A stretch of 64,000 nucleotides of DNA, taken from positions 271,501 to 335,500 of the forward strand of contig JAQMWT010000366.1 in the NCBI GenBank assembly GCA_029834535.1. The letters are read 5' to 3'. Both the position numbers and the translations under genes were made by a program. The notes under the pieces were generated by a model, which was given only the letters and a program-made list of their open reading frames with translations, was not told where the DNA came from and did no database searches. The DNA is from Chrysophaeum taylorii (taxonomy: Eukaryota > Sar > Pelagophyceae > Pelagomonadales > Pelagomonadaceae). Below, in pieces: positions 54,001 through 64,000 of this stretch (its first letter is position 1; each line of letters begins with the position of its first letter).

Positions 54001-57000
54001 TCGGGGAGGTGAACCAAGTTCAGCGAACCTGGTGAGATGTGAGCTTCGCGAATTCCCAACGCTGGGTGTCGTACACCGCGATATCGTTGTCTCGTGGACT
54101 TTGGCGTCTTGCGGTTCGCACCGCAACGACGGGTCTGTCATTATGACGACGATGCTACAGGCCCCTCTATCATTCATGCAGCCTCCCCGCGGCGCGATCG
54201 CGAGACCCTCGGCTTTCTCGCGCGATCGCTGCCGATGCTGGTGCCAGGTCGCGGTCGCCGCAGAGGTTGGGGACGACACGCGCGCCTGTTTTCTGGTCCC
54301 GTCGCACCGCAGCGTGGTTGTTGGTCATCCTCCTCAAGCTGGTTGTCATCTACATCATTTTCGCCGGTGGTGGTGGCGAGTGCGTTGTCGTCTTTGGCTT
54401 CGATCGTGGCTGGGACTTGCCGCGTTGCATTCCTCGTCCTCGCAGCTCGTGGCGACCGCAGCCTAGTTGTCATGCTCGAGTTCATCTACGGCATCACTTT
54501 CGCTGCTGGTGCTCTTACCTCTCTCTCGAGATCGCGCCACTCTATTTGGAGGGAGGAGACGCCGTCGCTGGTCCGCGAGGTCCTGCGGCTTGGGCATCAC
54601 TCTCTTTCGAGGCTTTCCATCCTTCTTGGAACTAATTCTTGGAACCTTGAACGGCGTTGTTGGAATCTGAGGCGAGAGCATTTTTCTTGGAATCTTCAAG
54701 ACCTCGCTGCTCAAGAAAGTGTGTCAAAAAGGTCAACGGCTCGGACGTAACCACCTGCTCAAAAAAGTAACGGCGCAAATTTCGTGCAGTCATAACAACT
54801 GTCAAACGTCAACTGCAAAACGGCGTAAGTTTTTTTCGTTGCAGTCGAAGCATTCTGTAGCATAAAGTTCTTGGTAGTCGTTCAAAAATTCAAGTCGTGC
54901 ACCCTCAGCGGGCTGTTGGGGGCTACAGTGCTGCGCGACGAGGCCGCGTCGATCGAGGTACTCGGAGTTGGGGTACCCAGGGACGGCATTAGCAAGGGCA
55001 GGTGCCCTCAAAGTGCGGTCCACGCCCACGTGGTCCATCATCACTATCGTCGACCTCGAGATCTCAAATCAAAACAATACGAGCTCCTTCCTCTCCGAAT
55101 GGTGGTGTGACACCGTCCGCGACCAATTCCAAAAAATTTTTTTGCCCCCATCGCCGAGCGCCTGTGACATGCTTCCCGTCCAGTTCGCCGATGTCGACCG
55201 CGTCGTTGCAAGGAAGGTCCGCAAGATCACCCACACCAAAGCCCGCCACTGCCTCCATACGCACGCGGTCCGCGTGCTTATTTGCACCTACACGAACCTC
55301 CGTCTCATCAACAAGTGCACCGCCGAGATCGACGACTTCCTCCTGCAGTGCGTTACCAGCGAGGAGGACCATTCAGTGCGTTACCGGCGAAAATGAAGAC
55401 GACAACGACGAGATCGTCGACAACGCCGCCGTCACGACGGACGACGCCGGCTGAGGTATACAAGGAGATGCGAGTACGATCGGCAAGCCCAACACAACAC
55501 CAACTGCCCCGCTCTGTGCAAGACCCCTGCGCCCCCCTCGCTCCTCCTTAAGCGGCGAGGGTGTAGTGTCAAGTTCGTTGTTCGGTTATTATGAATGACG
55601 TTTCGATCAGCGCCCCAGCCTAAGGTGGATGCGTCGATAGCAACACACCTAGACTAGGACTAAAACCTACTTTTTTTGTCTGTAGAATCTGCTCAGCGTC
55701 GCTACTGCCGAAGGCCAAGGCGTCGATCGACGACGCGCCCTCGACCTCCCCAACATCAATTTAAACCCAAAAAAAATCCTTCCAGAAATGTGCCAAGCGT
55801 TCAGTGGTTAGGAGTAACGCCAGGCCTTCGGCCACTGTGGTGAGACCGCTTTCGCCTTTAGTGAGAGCGCCGCGGCGTGCACGTTCGTGTTGGTGCCAGG
55901 GGCGACAAGCTCGAGTGGAATGGGCGGGAGGTCCCCCGCGCGGTTCACAAGTCGCTGAATGAGCCTCTCCTACTTGGACAAGTTCCAAGTTCGTTTCCAC
56001 GAGGACGAACGGATCCCGCTCTTCTACGTCTTGCTTTGCTGCTCTGACACCTCGACGACGACCATCGAGAGCCGTATGTGGTGGTTCGGTAGGGTGGTCA
56101 ACTTCGAGCTGCGGGCTCGGGTCTACGACTACGACATTCGGTGGGACAGCAACGCGCCTCGTCAGTCAACAGGGGTGTGGTAAACTCGAAAACTTTGTGT
56201 GGACGACAGTCGAACTCCTACGACTAAGGCAGGTTGCTCGTGCTATCTGAAGAGACACTCTCCTCTACCTCTGCTGTCTCTTCGCGCGGGCCGTTTGCCC
56301 CTATGGTGCGGACGTTGACGGGACTCCTCGAGAGCGCCGCCACGTCGAAGACAGCCTTAAAGACGAATGAGGTTCGCAGCTATCAAAGCCTCAAGCGTTG
56401 CGACTGAAACGCCGCTAGCGTTGCAATCGAAGTTAAACGCAACACTCAGGGGCTGGTTTTGTACTGCGAGCTCTATGACGAGCTATATAATCTGAACGCT
56501 GATTGGTTCGTTTAGCTCTAGTCACACACACGTCAGCACCAGCCAACGAGAGGCCAGAATAGCTCGTCACACGTCAGCATTAATTTTGCGGCGTGCTGCT
56601 CAAGACCTTTTGACAACATCGACCGACCACCGACCGAACGATGTCTCGGGGGAGGGACCTTCAGCAGCGAATGCGCCGTACCAACGAAGAGATTGAACGC
56701 GACAAGCGTGCTGAGGAGCAGCAGGTAGCTGTGAAACAGAGGCGACGCTGCAGAGGCTCGAAGGGCCTTCTTCCAGCAGCAGCGACCAGCTGCGCGGAGG
56801 AAACGAGCCAAGTCCGTAGGGGACAACGGTGGAGTGCGCGACGACGTACACAAACAATGAGGTGATGTCAGAAGCAGAGCCGGCCAGGCCAATTCCTGTC
56901 AGAAGTAGTCCGAACCGATTGACATCTACGGCGACGTGACCGATATTAAAGAATCCAAGCAATTTGTGTGGACTCTCCGACCTGCTAGAGTACAGAGCTC

Positions 57001-57972
57001 TGGTGTCCGGCGGTCGCTCTTGGCGCCAAGGAACTGTCCTTCGTCCTGCGGAAGCCGACACGACGCTCTGTTCGCATGTGCGAATGGGCGACTCGGTAGT
57101 CGACCTCTTGTCGGCCCCGTCGCACTACAGGGATTGACTTGGCGTCGCGGCTTCGGAAAAAACGCCCCCTTGGTTTCGGATCGTACGCAATGCAGATTTT
57201 GCCGACGACGACGACGTGATGCGCAGTCTTATCGTCGTCGACGACGAGCGAAAAAATGACGGAATGCGCACGCCGACTTCAGAACAGAAGAGGTGGGCGA
57301 CGGGCACTGCGGCTACCGCGAGTAGCGTGCGGCAGGTTCTCCTGAAGCTCGGTGTTTCAATGCGTCGACTCAATCACTGCCGCGCAAACACGTCTCGAGA
57401 TGGCGCGCGATGTGGTTGCGAGAGGATTAGAGGACAACCCTGACGTCCCGGGTAAGCGTCGAACTTGAGCAGGCTGCCATCACAGTACATAGATGGCTGG
57501 TTCTGCGCTCGCAACGAGCGACGCTTAGTCCTAATTTTCGCGCATAGACTGGAGAGACAGATAGCAGTGCGCAAGCTAGATAGGGCGCGGGAGAGCGAGG
57601 TACGAGCTCGACCCGTCAGCGTCGAGACGAGGACGAACTCCCTACACCTTTCTCTTCCGCATACGGAAACAGCAAAATTTCTAGAGCTCGCGCTATAAAA
57701 TCAAACTCAAACAAACCACTAAGCGTCCCCTCCGCATGCTCACGGCATTCATTCTTAGCCAAGTTGGCGGTTGTTGTTGTCTCCTCTCCAGTTTGTTTCC
57801 GGAAACTTATTAATCCTCCGAAAAAATTAATGGATACGTTACTCCAGTATAACTTCTACAAGAGTCGTCGCCGTTCGGAACATTTCCGGAAATAAATTAA
57901 TTAATCCGCCGAGTACAACAATTATACGTGCCTAACAGGTGAATTTGTTTTGCCGTTACCACCAGAGCTAGA
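54001..57972. other. Decayed, gene-poor region with unrecognised coding-like scraps
   Basis: Several short coding-like pieces occur but none makes an intact gene. They are an acidic/polar piece on the minus strand at about 54174-54714 (with DDNALATTTGENDVDDNQLE), a minus-strand piece at 54802-55044 (with NAVPGYPNSEYLDRRGLVAQ), a plus-strand piece at about 55110-55396 (with RKVRKITHTKARHCL), one at 55959-56183 (with IPLFYVLLCCSDTSTTTIES), and a Lys/Glu/Arg-rich piece at 56641-56865. A long hydrophobic minus-strand piece overlaps at about 56600-57061. No family was recognised for any of them. I see no RNA gene here. Confidence 0.45.
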
Positions 57973-58965
57973 ATGCACGAGATGATGTGGGTGTATGTCG
58001 GTGTCGTCGCCACGAGCGTGGCGGCGGCTGGGAACATGTGCGGGCTGCCGCCCGTTTGCCCCGAGGGAAGATGCGATGGGCTGTCGCGGATGGACGTTGT
58101 CATCCCTACGTACCACGTTGACCTCTGCCGCGTCGAGATCCAAATCCGTTCGATCGAAATCTTCAACGTCTGCAAGGTCGTCGGCGACATTCACATCGTA
58201 TGGGCCGACTCCCAGCCGGTCCCAAAGGCGCCGAAGAACACCATAATCCACGTGCTTCCCGTATTCGGTTGGAAGGGGCAGCAAATCGCGAAGCTCGAAG
58301 CATACAGATTCGTTAAGACCGAATGGTACCTGGTGTTGGATTCAAAAAATGTGTTTGTTGCACCCATCACGCCCTCCGGCCTCTGCGCGTTTGCCAAGTC
58401 CTCGCAGAGCCTCACGGATTACCGCGGCTGGGGGCAGGCAGCCGCGGACGTTTTGGGCATCGACGGCGCTCGAGGTCGGATTCCGAGGTCGATTACCCCG
58501 CACTTGATGCACCGGAGACGAGTCGAGGTGCTGTTGCAGGTCTTAGGGAGTCGTGGCGGGATATTCCAGGCTCTCGAATACGGGGCGACGGAGTTTATGC
58601 TCTACGAAATTTATGGATTATTTGCGGAAGACGGCGCGTTCGAGCCGTGGCGAGTTGCTGGTACTATCAAAGACTTGATGCCGGTTGATGTCCCCTATTC
58701 GAGCATAACCGCGTGGGCCTCCACGGCGACCGACGCGCGCGCCGCCCTCGAATTTGAGGTTAGGATGAAGGCGATGGTCAGCGATATCGAGCGTGGCGCG
58801 AACGCGACCGCGCTCATTCTCGGCTGGCACCACTCGGCAAATCAAGGTCGATTTCGCGACCTCTTCCGGCGGGTTTACCAAAATGCGGGCCTCATCCTCG
58901 ACGACGCCCAGCTCCGACACTTCCACCGCTGCTTCAACGCGACCTGCCGCTGCCTCGCCTCGTAA
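57973..58965 (+). CDS. Secreted or Golgi glycosyltransferase-like protein, DUF6492 type (330 aa)
   Basis: A signal peptide-like start (about 1-20) is followed by MDVVIPTYHVDLCRVEIQIR, an opening typical of GT-A folds. FGWKGQQIAKLEA and EWYLVLDSKNVFVAPI follow, where the D-S-K-N segment corresponds to the region holding the metal-binding acid in this family. A helical C-terminus includes ALILGWHHSANQGRF. DUF6492-type proteins are predicted glycosyltransferases; the donor and acceptor are unknown. It is about the usual family length. The ATG at 57973 fits the signal peptide. A truncated duplicate lies 4 kb upstream at 53716-54000. Confidence 0.78.
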   Translation: MHEMMWVYVGVVATSVAAAGNMCGLPPVCPEGRCDGLSRMDVVIPTYHVDLCRVEIQIRSIEIFNVCKVVGDIHIVWADSQPVPKAPKNTIIHVLPVFGWKGQQIAKLEAYRFVKTEWYLVLDSKNVFVAPITPSGLCAFAKSSQSLTDYRGWGQAAADVLGIDGARGRIPRSITPHLMHRRRVEVLLQVLGSRGGIFQALEYGATEFMLYEIYGLFAEDGAFEPWRVAGTIKDLMPVDVPYSSITAWASTATDARAALEFEVRMKAMVSDIERGANATALILGWHHSANQGRFRDLFRRVYQNAGLILDDAQLRHFHRCFNATCRCLAS

Positions 58966-59003
58966 ATATTTTTGGATATATCACGACGAAGCGATTTTTT
59001 GGT

Positions 59004-59035
<32 letters not shown>

Positions 59036-59361
59036 GAGGGAATCAAGAAAGAAATTAGAAAGCAAGTATTGGTTCCTTCCGATTTTGGACGGCCTGCTCT
59101 CGAATATCGATCACTTTCTCGCCAGACGCGTGACGCACGTCCTGCTGGGCTTGAGACTACTTGCCTGAAAGCGGCGCCCAAGGCAGCGGAGGCCCCCTCC
59201 CTCGCTGCGATAGATGCATATAGAGGAGTAGCCTAGGCCACTTAGAACCAACGGTCAAGGCAGGGGGCGAGCAGCGTGACGGCGGCGTCGATTGTGGCGA
59301 GCGTAGTAGGAGAAGGTGTTATCATCGCGACGTGGGAATAGGAAGTTAGGGTTAGGAGAGG
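58966..59361. other. Intergenic spacer with (AAC)n repeat
   Basis: A (CAA/AAC)n run lies at about 59008-59035. There is a short GTTAGGGTTAGG word at about 59347, just before the next ATG; it is too short to be telomeric sequence. No gene is seen. Confidence 0.6.
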
Positions 59362-62300
59362 ATGCGCGCCGTAATTCTGAACGACTTCGTCGACGATGCC
59401 CCTCCCCTCGTGGAGCGCGTGCCCATTCCGAAGCCTCGGAAGGGCGAAATCCTCGTCCGCGTGCGGGCCGCCTCGGTGCACGAGGTGGATCGCCGGTTCT
59501 GCTCGGGTGACCTGCGGTTTAATATGTTTTTTCCTGTGATTCCCGGGTTCGACATTTCTGGCACCGTCGAGACCCCCGGCGAGCGGCTCAAACCGGGGGA
59601 CGAGGTCTGGTGCAATTTGATGGACTGGTCGTCCTGGGATGGCACGGTGAAGCTCGGGGGCTACGCGGAGTTCGTGTGTGTGAAGGAATCGCGCGTGGGC
59701 CTCAAGCCCAAGAACTTGAGCTTCGCCCGCGCGGTTACCCCGTGGCTCGGCTACACGGCGCTGATGGTTGGCACCGCTCGGTCGGCCCTCGTCTTGGGGG
59801 ACACTGTCCTTGCGCGCGTCGTACTCCAGTTGTTGAAGCGCGAGAACGCATACGTCTTTCCTCACGTCGAGAAGTGGTACGAAGTTTACAGAAATCAGGA
59901 CGTCGAGCTCGTATTCGACCCTATTGGCGAAGACAATCTTCACGCAAAAGCTGCCGGCGTTTTGGCCTCCGACGGAAAGCTGGCGACCACAAAAGCGAAG
60001 AACAACAAGCACGCGGAATTCATTTTCTCCTTGTGCAACGATCTCGAGACTTTGGACCGGTGGCGCGAATTGTGCGAAGCAGGAGTTGTCCAAGTTCCGG
60101 TCCGCGCCTTTTCGATCGATGAAATCGGGGAAGCCCTCAAACACCACGACGCGGTCATCGAGTTCGACGGGAACGCCGACCCCAACGCCGTGGCCCCGCC
60201 CCTCGGCCTCCCGGATAAGTTCCCCCGTTTGCCGGAGTGGGACAGGCCCCCGCGTCCCGAGCCCGCGCCCCCTCCCCGCGAGACGCGCCCCCGCCCCCGG
60301 AAACCCCCGACCAACGTGCCACGTTGCGACATCTGCAAGACGCTTGATAAACAGGACGACGACGCCGACGATCGCGATCTTCTTCTTCGACGACGAGCGA
60401 CCTCCCTGAAGAACGAGGCGAAGTCGGATCCGAAGCTCGCGAGTCTTAAGGATCGCGAGGAGGGATCTGCCGACGACCCACCGGCGCCAGCATGCACGTT
60501 CATACCTGCGGGACCCAAGCCAGAATCTTCTTTCTCGGTTTTAAAACGTCGCCTGCCGTCCGAGGCTCCTGCATCAGCCCCAGAGACGTCGCCCGTTCCG
60601 GCGGCAAACGACGACGAAGAAGAAGAAGCCGCGTTGCTAGCAGACCTGCGCGCCGACGAGACTTCAGCGCCGGCAGCATCCGCGGTGCCTGCTATGGGAG
60701 AGGTGCCTGTTGTTGAAGCACCAAAGCCAGCATCCTCTCTCCCAGACCCACCTCCTACGACCGCGAGACGCCGTCTGCGCTCCAAGGCACGGCGTGCGCC
60801 TGAGGAGTCACTGATGGCAAGCGACGACGAAGCCGCGTTATCAGGAGACCTGCGTGCGGACGAGACTTCAGCGCCGGCAGCATCCGCGGTGCCTGCTGAC
60901 GAGGCTGTGATAGAGGAGCCTGTTGTTGAAGCATCAAAGCCAGCATCCAAGGCACCCAAGCCAGCATCCTCTCTCCCAGACCCACCTCCTACGACTGCGA
61001 GACGCCGTCTGCGCTCCAAGGCACGGCGTGCGCCTGAGGAGTCACTGATGGCAAGCGACGACGAAGCCGCGTTATCAGGGGACCTGCGTGCTGACAAGAC
61101 TTCAGCGCCGGCAGCATCCGCGGTGCCTGCTGACGAGGCTGTGATAGAGGAGCCTGTTGTTGAAGCATCAAAGCCAGCACCCAAGCCAGCATCCTCTCTC
61201 CCAGACCCACCTCCTACGACTGCGAGACGCCGTCTGCGCTCCAAGGCACGGCGTGCGCCTGAGGAGTCACTGACGGCAAGCGACGAGTCAGCCGCGTTGC
61301 CAGCAGACCTGCGTGCTGACAAGACTTCAGCACCGGCAGCATCCGCGGTGCCTGCTGACGAGGCTGTGATAGAGGAGCCTGTTGTTGAAGCACCAAAGCC
61401 AGCATCCAAGGCACCCAAGCCAGCATCCTCTCTCCCAGACCCACCTCCTACGACTGCGAGACGCCGTCTCCGCAAGGCTCGTCGTGCGCCTGAGACCCCG
61501 CCGACGGCAAGCGACGAGGAAGCCGCGTTATCAGGGGACCTGCGTGCGGACGAGACTTCAGCGCCGGCAGCATCCGCGGTGCCTGCCGTCGAGATTGTGA
61601 TAGAGGAGCCTGTTGTTGAAGCACCAAAGCCAGCACCCAAGCCAGCATCCTCTCTCCCAGACCCACCTCCTACGACTACGAGACGCCGTCTCCGCAAGGC
61701 TCGTCGTGCGCCTGAGACCCCGCCGACGGCAAGCGACGAGGAAGCCGCGTTATCAGGGGACCTGCGTGCGGACGAGACTTCAGCGCCGGCAGCATCCGCG
61801 GTGCCTGCTGACGAGGCTGTGATAGAGGAGCCTGTTGTTGAAGCACCAAAGCCAGCATCCAAAGCACCCAAGCCAGCATCCTCTCTCCCAGACCCACCTC
61901 CTACGACTGCGAGACGGCGTCTCCGCTCCAAGGCCCGGCGTGCCCCCGAGACCCCGCCAACGGCAAGCGACGAGGAAGCCGCGTTACCAGCAGGCCTTCG
62001 TGCTGACGAGGTACTTGCTCCAACTCCGAGCGAACATCTTGCGTCTAATGAGGACACGTCTCATTCCGAGAGGCAGCGTAAGGCGCTTTATGCCACTGCG
62101 CCGGCACCGAACGACGAGCCAGCGTCTACCGCAGCGCCTAGCGCCAGACGACGCCTGCGTAAGCATCGCAATGCCTCTGAGGAGTCTGCACGAAGCGATG
62201 ATGAGTCTGCATCCACCGTACCACCAGATGATGCACCTCCTCGCACCGAGCAACGCCAGCGCCGAGATCGTCACGCTTCAATCCCTGCAGGAGACGCGCC

Positions 62301-62910
62301 TCCCCCTACTACTAGACGGCTTCGAAATTCGCGTCGGGGCGTCGAGGCACCCGCGCCAGAACCATACGACGAAATGGTATCTGTAGACGATGTGCCGCCG
62401 ACTACCAGTCGACGCCTGCGCAAGACTCGCCAGAATGCGCCAGAGACGCCGGCAGCGCGGCCTGCGAGCGGTATTGACGCATTACCTGCAGCGCCTAAAA
62501 CTCGCCAGCGCAAGCCTCGTCACACCTCTGAGGAACCAGTGCCGAGCGATCAACTGGCGCCTACAGACGATGCGGTTCCTCGTACCGAGAGGGACGACGT
62601 CCGTTTGGACGCACCGAGCGCTGGTGCATCTGCGGACGACGTGCCTCCTACTACGAGACGACGCCCGCGCAAGACCCACCATAACGCGCCAGAGACTGCG
62701 CCGAGCGAGGAAGAATCCACGTTGCCAGCGGAGCCCACCAAGACACGCCAGGATCGCAATGCTCCGCCCGTTCCTCCTCGTACCCGGCGCAAGGCTCGTC
62801 AGAAGGAGGAACCGAGCGAGGATGACGGTGAGGACCCCAAGACCACTACCACTGAGACGCCAGCCCGCCGCACCCTCCGACCCCGAAACCCTCGAAGTCG
62901 CCATTTTTGA
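59362..62910 (+). CDS. Eroded MDR (zinc-alcohol dehydrogenase-like) domain fused to a long repeat tail (1182 aa)
   Basis: Residues 1 to about 290 follow a medium-chain dehydrogenase/reductase of the quinone-oxidoreductase type: the start MRAVILNDFV, GEILVRVRAASVHEVDRRFC, GFDISGTVETPG and LKPGDEVW. The cofactor-binding stretch is eroded: where VLVxGAxGGVGxxAxQLAK is expected, it reads ALVLGDTVLARVVLQLLK, so NAD(P) binding and catalysis are doubtful. Residues about 430-870 hold six copies of a 74-78 residue unit with PDPPPTTARRRLRSKARRAP, an acidic stretch, and AVIEEPVVEAPKPAS. Residues 870-1182 hold looser related units (PTTSRRLRKTR). The tail alternates basic and acidic blocks and is probably disordered. 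Candidate roles are nucleic-acid, histone or membrane binding; none is shown. No stop interrupts the fusion. Confidence 0.82.
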   Translation: MRAVILNDFVDDAPPLVERVPIPKPRKGEILVRVRAASVHEVDRRFCSGDLRFNMFFPVIPGFDISGTVETPGERLKPGDEVWCNLMDWSSWDGTVKLGGYAEFVCVKESRVGLKPKNLSFARAVTPWLGYTALMVGTARSALVLGDTVLARVVLQLLKRENAYVFPHVEKWYEVYRNQDVELVFDPIGEDNLHAKAAGVLASDGKLATTKAKNNKHAEFIFSLCNDLETLDRWRELCEAGVVQVPVRAFSIDEIGEALKHHDAVIEFDGNADPNAVAPPLGLPDKFPRLPEWDRPPRPEPAPPPRETRPRPRKPPTNVPRCDICKTLDKQDDDADDRDLLLRRRATSLKNEAKSDPKLASLKDREEGSADDPPAPACTFIPAGPKPESSFSVLKRRLPSEAPASAPETSPVPAANDDEEEEAALLADLRADETSAPAASAVPAMGEVPVVEAPKPASSLPDPPPTTARRRLRSKARRAPEESLMASDDEAALSGDLRADETSAPAASAVPADEAVIEEPVVEASKPASKAPKPASSLPDPPPTTARRRLRSKARRAPEESLMASDDEAALSGDLRADKTSAPAASAVPADEAVIEEPVVEASKPAPKPASSLPDPPPTTARRRLRSKARRAPEESLTASDESAALPADLRADKTSAPAASAVPADEAVIEEPVVEAPKPASKAPKPASSLPDPPPTTARRRLRKARRAPETPPTASDEEAALSGDLRADETSAPAASAVPAVEIVIEEPVVEAPKPAPKPASSLPDPPPTTTRRRLRKARRAPETPPTASDEEAALSGDLRADETSAPAASAVPADEAVIEEPVVEAPKPASKAPKPASSLPDPPPTTARRRLRSKARRAPETPPTASDEEAALPAGLRADEVLAPTPSEHLASNEDTSHSERQRKALYATAPAPNDEPASTAAPSARRRLRKHRNASEESARSDDESASTVPPDDAPPRTEQRQRRDRHASIPAGDAPPPTTRRLRNSRRGVEAPAPEPYDEMVSVDDVPPTTSRRLRKTRQNAPETPAARPASGIDALPAAPKTRQRKPRHTSEEPVPSDQLAPTDDAVPRTERDDVRLDAPSAGASADDVPPTTRRRPRKTHHNAPETAPSEEESTLPAEPTKTRQDRNAPPVPPRTRRKARQKEEPSEDDGEDPKTTTTETPARRTLRPRNPRSRHF
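60650..62010 (+). repeat. In-frame tandem repeat of 222-234 bp, six copies
   Basis: The word AGCATCCTCTCTCCCAGACC occurs at about 60729, 60963, 61188, 61422, 61644 and 61875, giving periods of 234, 225, 234, 222 and 231 bp. The units differ mainly by small in-frame length changes in the Lys/Pro/Ala linker. All lie within the MDR-fusion gene. Confidence 0.9.
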
Positions 62911-63919
62911 TGACACCACGAGGTACAGCGAGAGACCTAAATTTAATTCCAAGTTGGCACGAACGACCCAAAAAAAAACAGACGACTCTGAATCATACGG
63001 TTCTGTTGGTGGCTCATCATTATTATGGGGCAGATGTCTCTACATCGGTGGCGGAGAGTGCCTTGGTGCCGCCGGCAGGTTGCGCCGAGCTCGTGCGCAT
63101 GCGTCGTTGGATAGGGGTACGGTGCAGGCCGCGTCCGGCGACCTCGTCTGGAGTTGTGTTGTCAAAGAAAAAGAGACTTTGAAGGTGGTGGTCCCGGAGG
63201 GCAGAGCTCCCAACTGGTGTTCATGCATCATCAGATGCAACCGCCCGCGTTGCAAGGCCGATCAATACTTCGATAGCGAAATCTGGTGGTGTTGTCGCCA
63301 AAAAGAGCGGAGCTACAGCGCCCGCACTACGTGTCCGTCTCTAGACCAGGTACGTAATAGGCGGATGATTTCTGAACAACAGCACGTCTATGTTTCCCTC
63401 CTCCTCCTCCAACCACGCTCTTGGACGTAATAACCGAACCTCGAGAGATGCTCTGCGCCGCGCTTTCATAAAATGATCTCACCTTTTGTGTTACTCTTCC
63501 TTTGTAAGCGAGCATCCATTCGGGCTGCTCTCTGAGCCTGGAAGTTGCTAACCACAATCAGAATAGTTATAATAATATCCTCAATATATAGTTCTGCCTG
63601 CGAGCCCAAAAAGGCTACATACAACCGCGCTATGTCCGAGTCGTCGTTTGCTCGCCCGCGCACGCGAGGAATCGCCCTTGCCGTGCAGTTGCCGAGGGCA
63701 TCTCGACAGAGGCATATGATGATCGTGTTCCTGTTTGGTTGGGCAAGGAGGCAAAAGTCTGTGTTGCTTTGGTTTGACTGGCTCTTTGATCGACTACTAC
63801 CCGCAACAGAACGTGGCAATCGGGCGCAAATTGTGTGTAGCGGCACTGGGGGACGATGAGGGGTCGGTTCTTCTCTTTTGCTCGCGGTACTGCACAACAG
63901 AAAAAAAAATCTCGCAGTA
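62911..63919. other. Right-edge region with coding-like scraps
   Basis: On the plus strand, pieces at about 63020-63345 (with DQYFDSEIWWCCRQKERSYS) and about 63790-63930 (with YYPQQNVAIGRKLCVAALGD) look protein-like but do not join into a gene. A GTACGTAA word follows the first piece and could be a splice donor. No family was recognised. Confidence 0.35.
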
Positions 63920-64000
63920 TCTGGTGAGCGTTTAATAACCCTATCCCCGAGGGTCATTAAAAAAAATCTGGTGAGCGTTTAATAACCCTATCCCCGAGGG
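63920..64000. repeat. 47-bp tandem repeat at the right edge, with an internal hairpin
   Basis: CTGGTGAGCGTTTAATAACC followed by CTATCCCCGAGGG occurs at 63921 and again at 63968, so the period is 47 bp. The second copy is cut by the window end. Within each unit, AATAACCCT and AGGGTCATT form an imperfect inverted repeat (8 of 9 pairs). How far the array extends is not visible. Confidence 0.75.

Noticed and set aside
59343-59360. GTTAGGGTTAGG telomere-like word
   Set aside because: It is only about two units, lying directly before a gene. It is too short to be an interstitial telomere.
59940-62057. A 705-codon minus-strand frame opposite the MDR-fusion repeats
   Set aside because: It is a shadow of the tandem repeat. 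Its Ala/Gly/Ser-rich product has no motif, and the plus frame has a clear conserved N-terminal domain.
1-64000. CRISPR arrays, bacterial operons, rRNA or tRNA genes
   Set aside because: The 30-bp repeat has no spacers. Gene content and the intron are eukaryotic, and no cloverleaf or rRNA-like sequence could be supported by eye.

Overview
This window looks like nuclear DNA from a unicellular eukaryotic alga, most likely a photosynthetic stramenopile such as a pelagophyte. That placement is inference. The genes are long, GC- and CpG-rich, mostly intronless and tightly packed, yet they encode typical eukaryotic proteins: an ATAD3-like ATPase, an F-box protein, a tandem indoleamine 2,3-dioxygenase, a Sec14-like protein and a GT14 glycosyltransferase. 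One gene has a clear 56-base intron. Two proteins have motifs I associate with stramenopiles: WRKY19-like GC-x-K-x-A zinc repeats, and a short protein with a WTxEEExY motif plus an S-P-M-R-V-S-K-K motif.

Layout. About 1-21.2 kb is mobile DNA: a decayed Helitron helicase (596-1118), a family of direct and inverted repeats (1.4-2.4 kb), a large LTR element without recognisable enzymes (2435-10991), and a broken Ty3/gypsy element (about 11000-21196) that ends 137 bases before the first host gene. From 21.3 to 31.6 kb lies a compact cluster of six genes on alternating strands: an IQ/WW protein, ATAD3-like, F-box, acyltransferase-3, a cyclin-D1-binding-protein-1-like helical protein and a PAP2 phosphatase. 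Two convergent pairs overlap at their stop codons, and one divergent pair is separated by only 32 bases. The interval 31.6-38.7 kb is decayed. It contains a block flanked by inverted clusters of a short motif, a 30-bp minisatellite of about 60 near-identical copies, a coiled-coil pseudogene and a PIF/Harbinger-like transposase relic.

The interval 38.7-53.4 kb is a second gene-rich stretch: an ARM-like protein with the intron, the tandem IDO, a phosphoglycerate mutase with a long extra C-terminus, a zinc-repeat protein, a Sec14-like protein, a coiled-coil membrane protein, a GT14-plus-lectin glycosyltransferase and the short Myb-like protein. The interval 53.4-58 kb is mostly decayed and holds a broken copy of the glycosyltransferase-like gene that survives at 57973-58965. 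The last gene (59362-62910) fuses an eroded medium-chain dehydrogenase/reductase domain to a very long basic/acidic repeat tail. The window ends inside a 47-bp tandem repeat.

I found no operon-like pathway linking these genes, and no CRISPR array or RNA gene that I could support. The most unusual observations are the two-domain IDO with a Lys at the heme-ligand position of its second half, the dehydrogenase/repeat fusion, the minisatellite, and the compact shared-stop gene arrangement.
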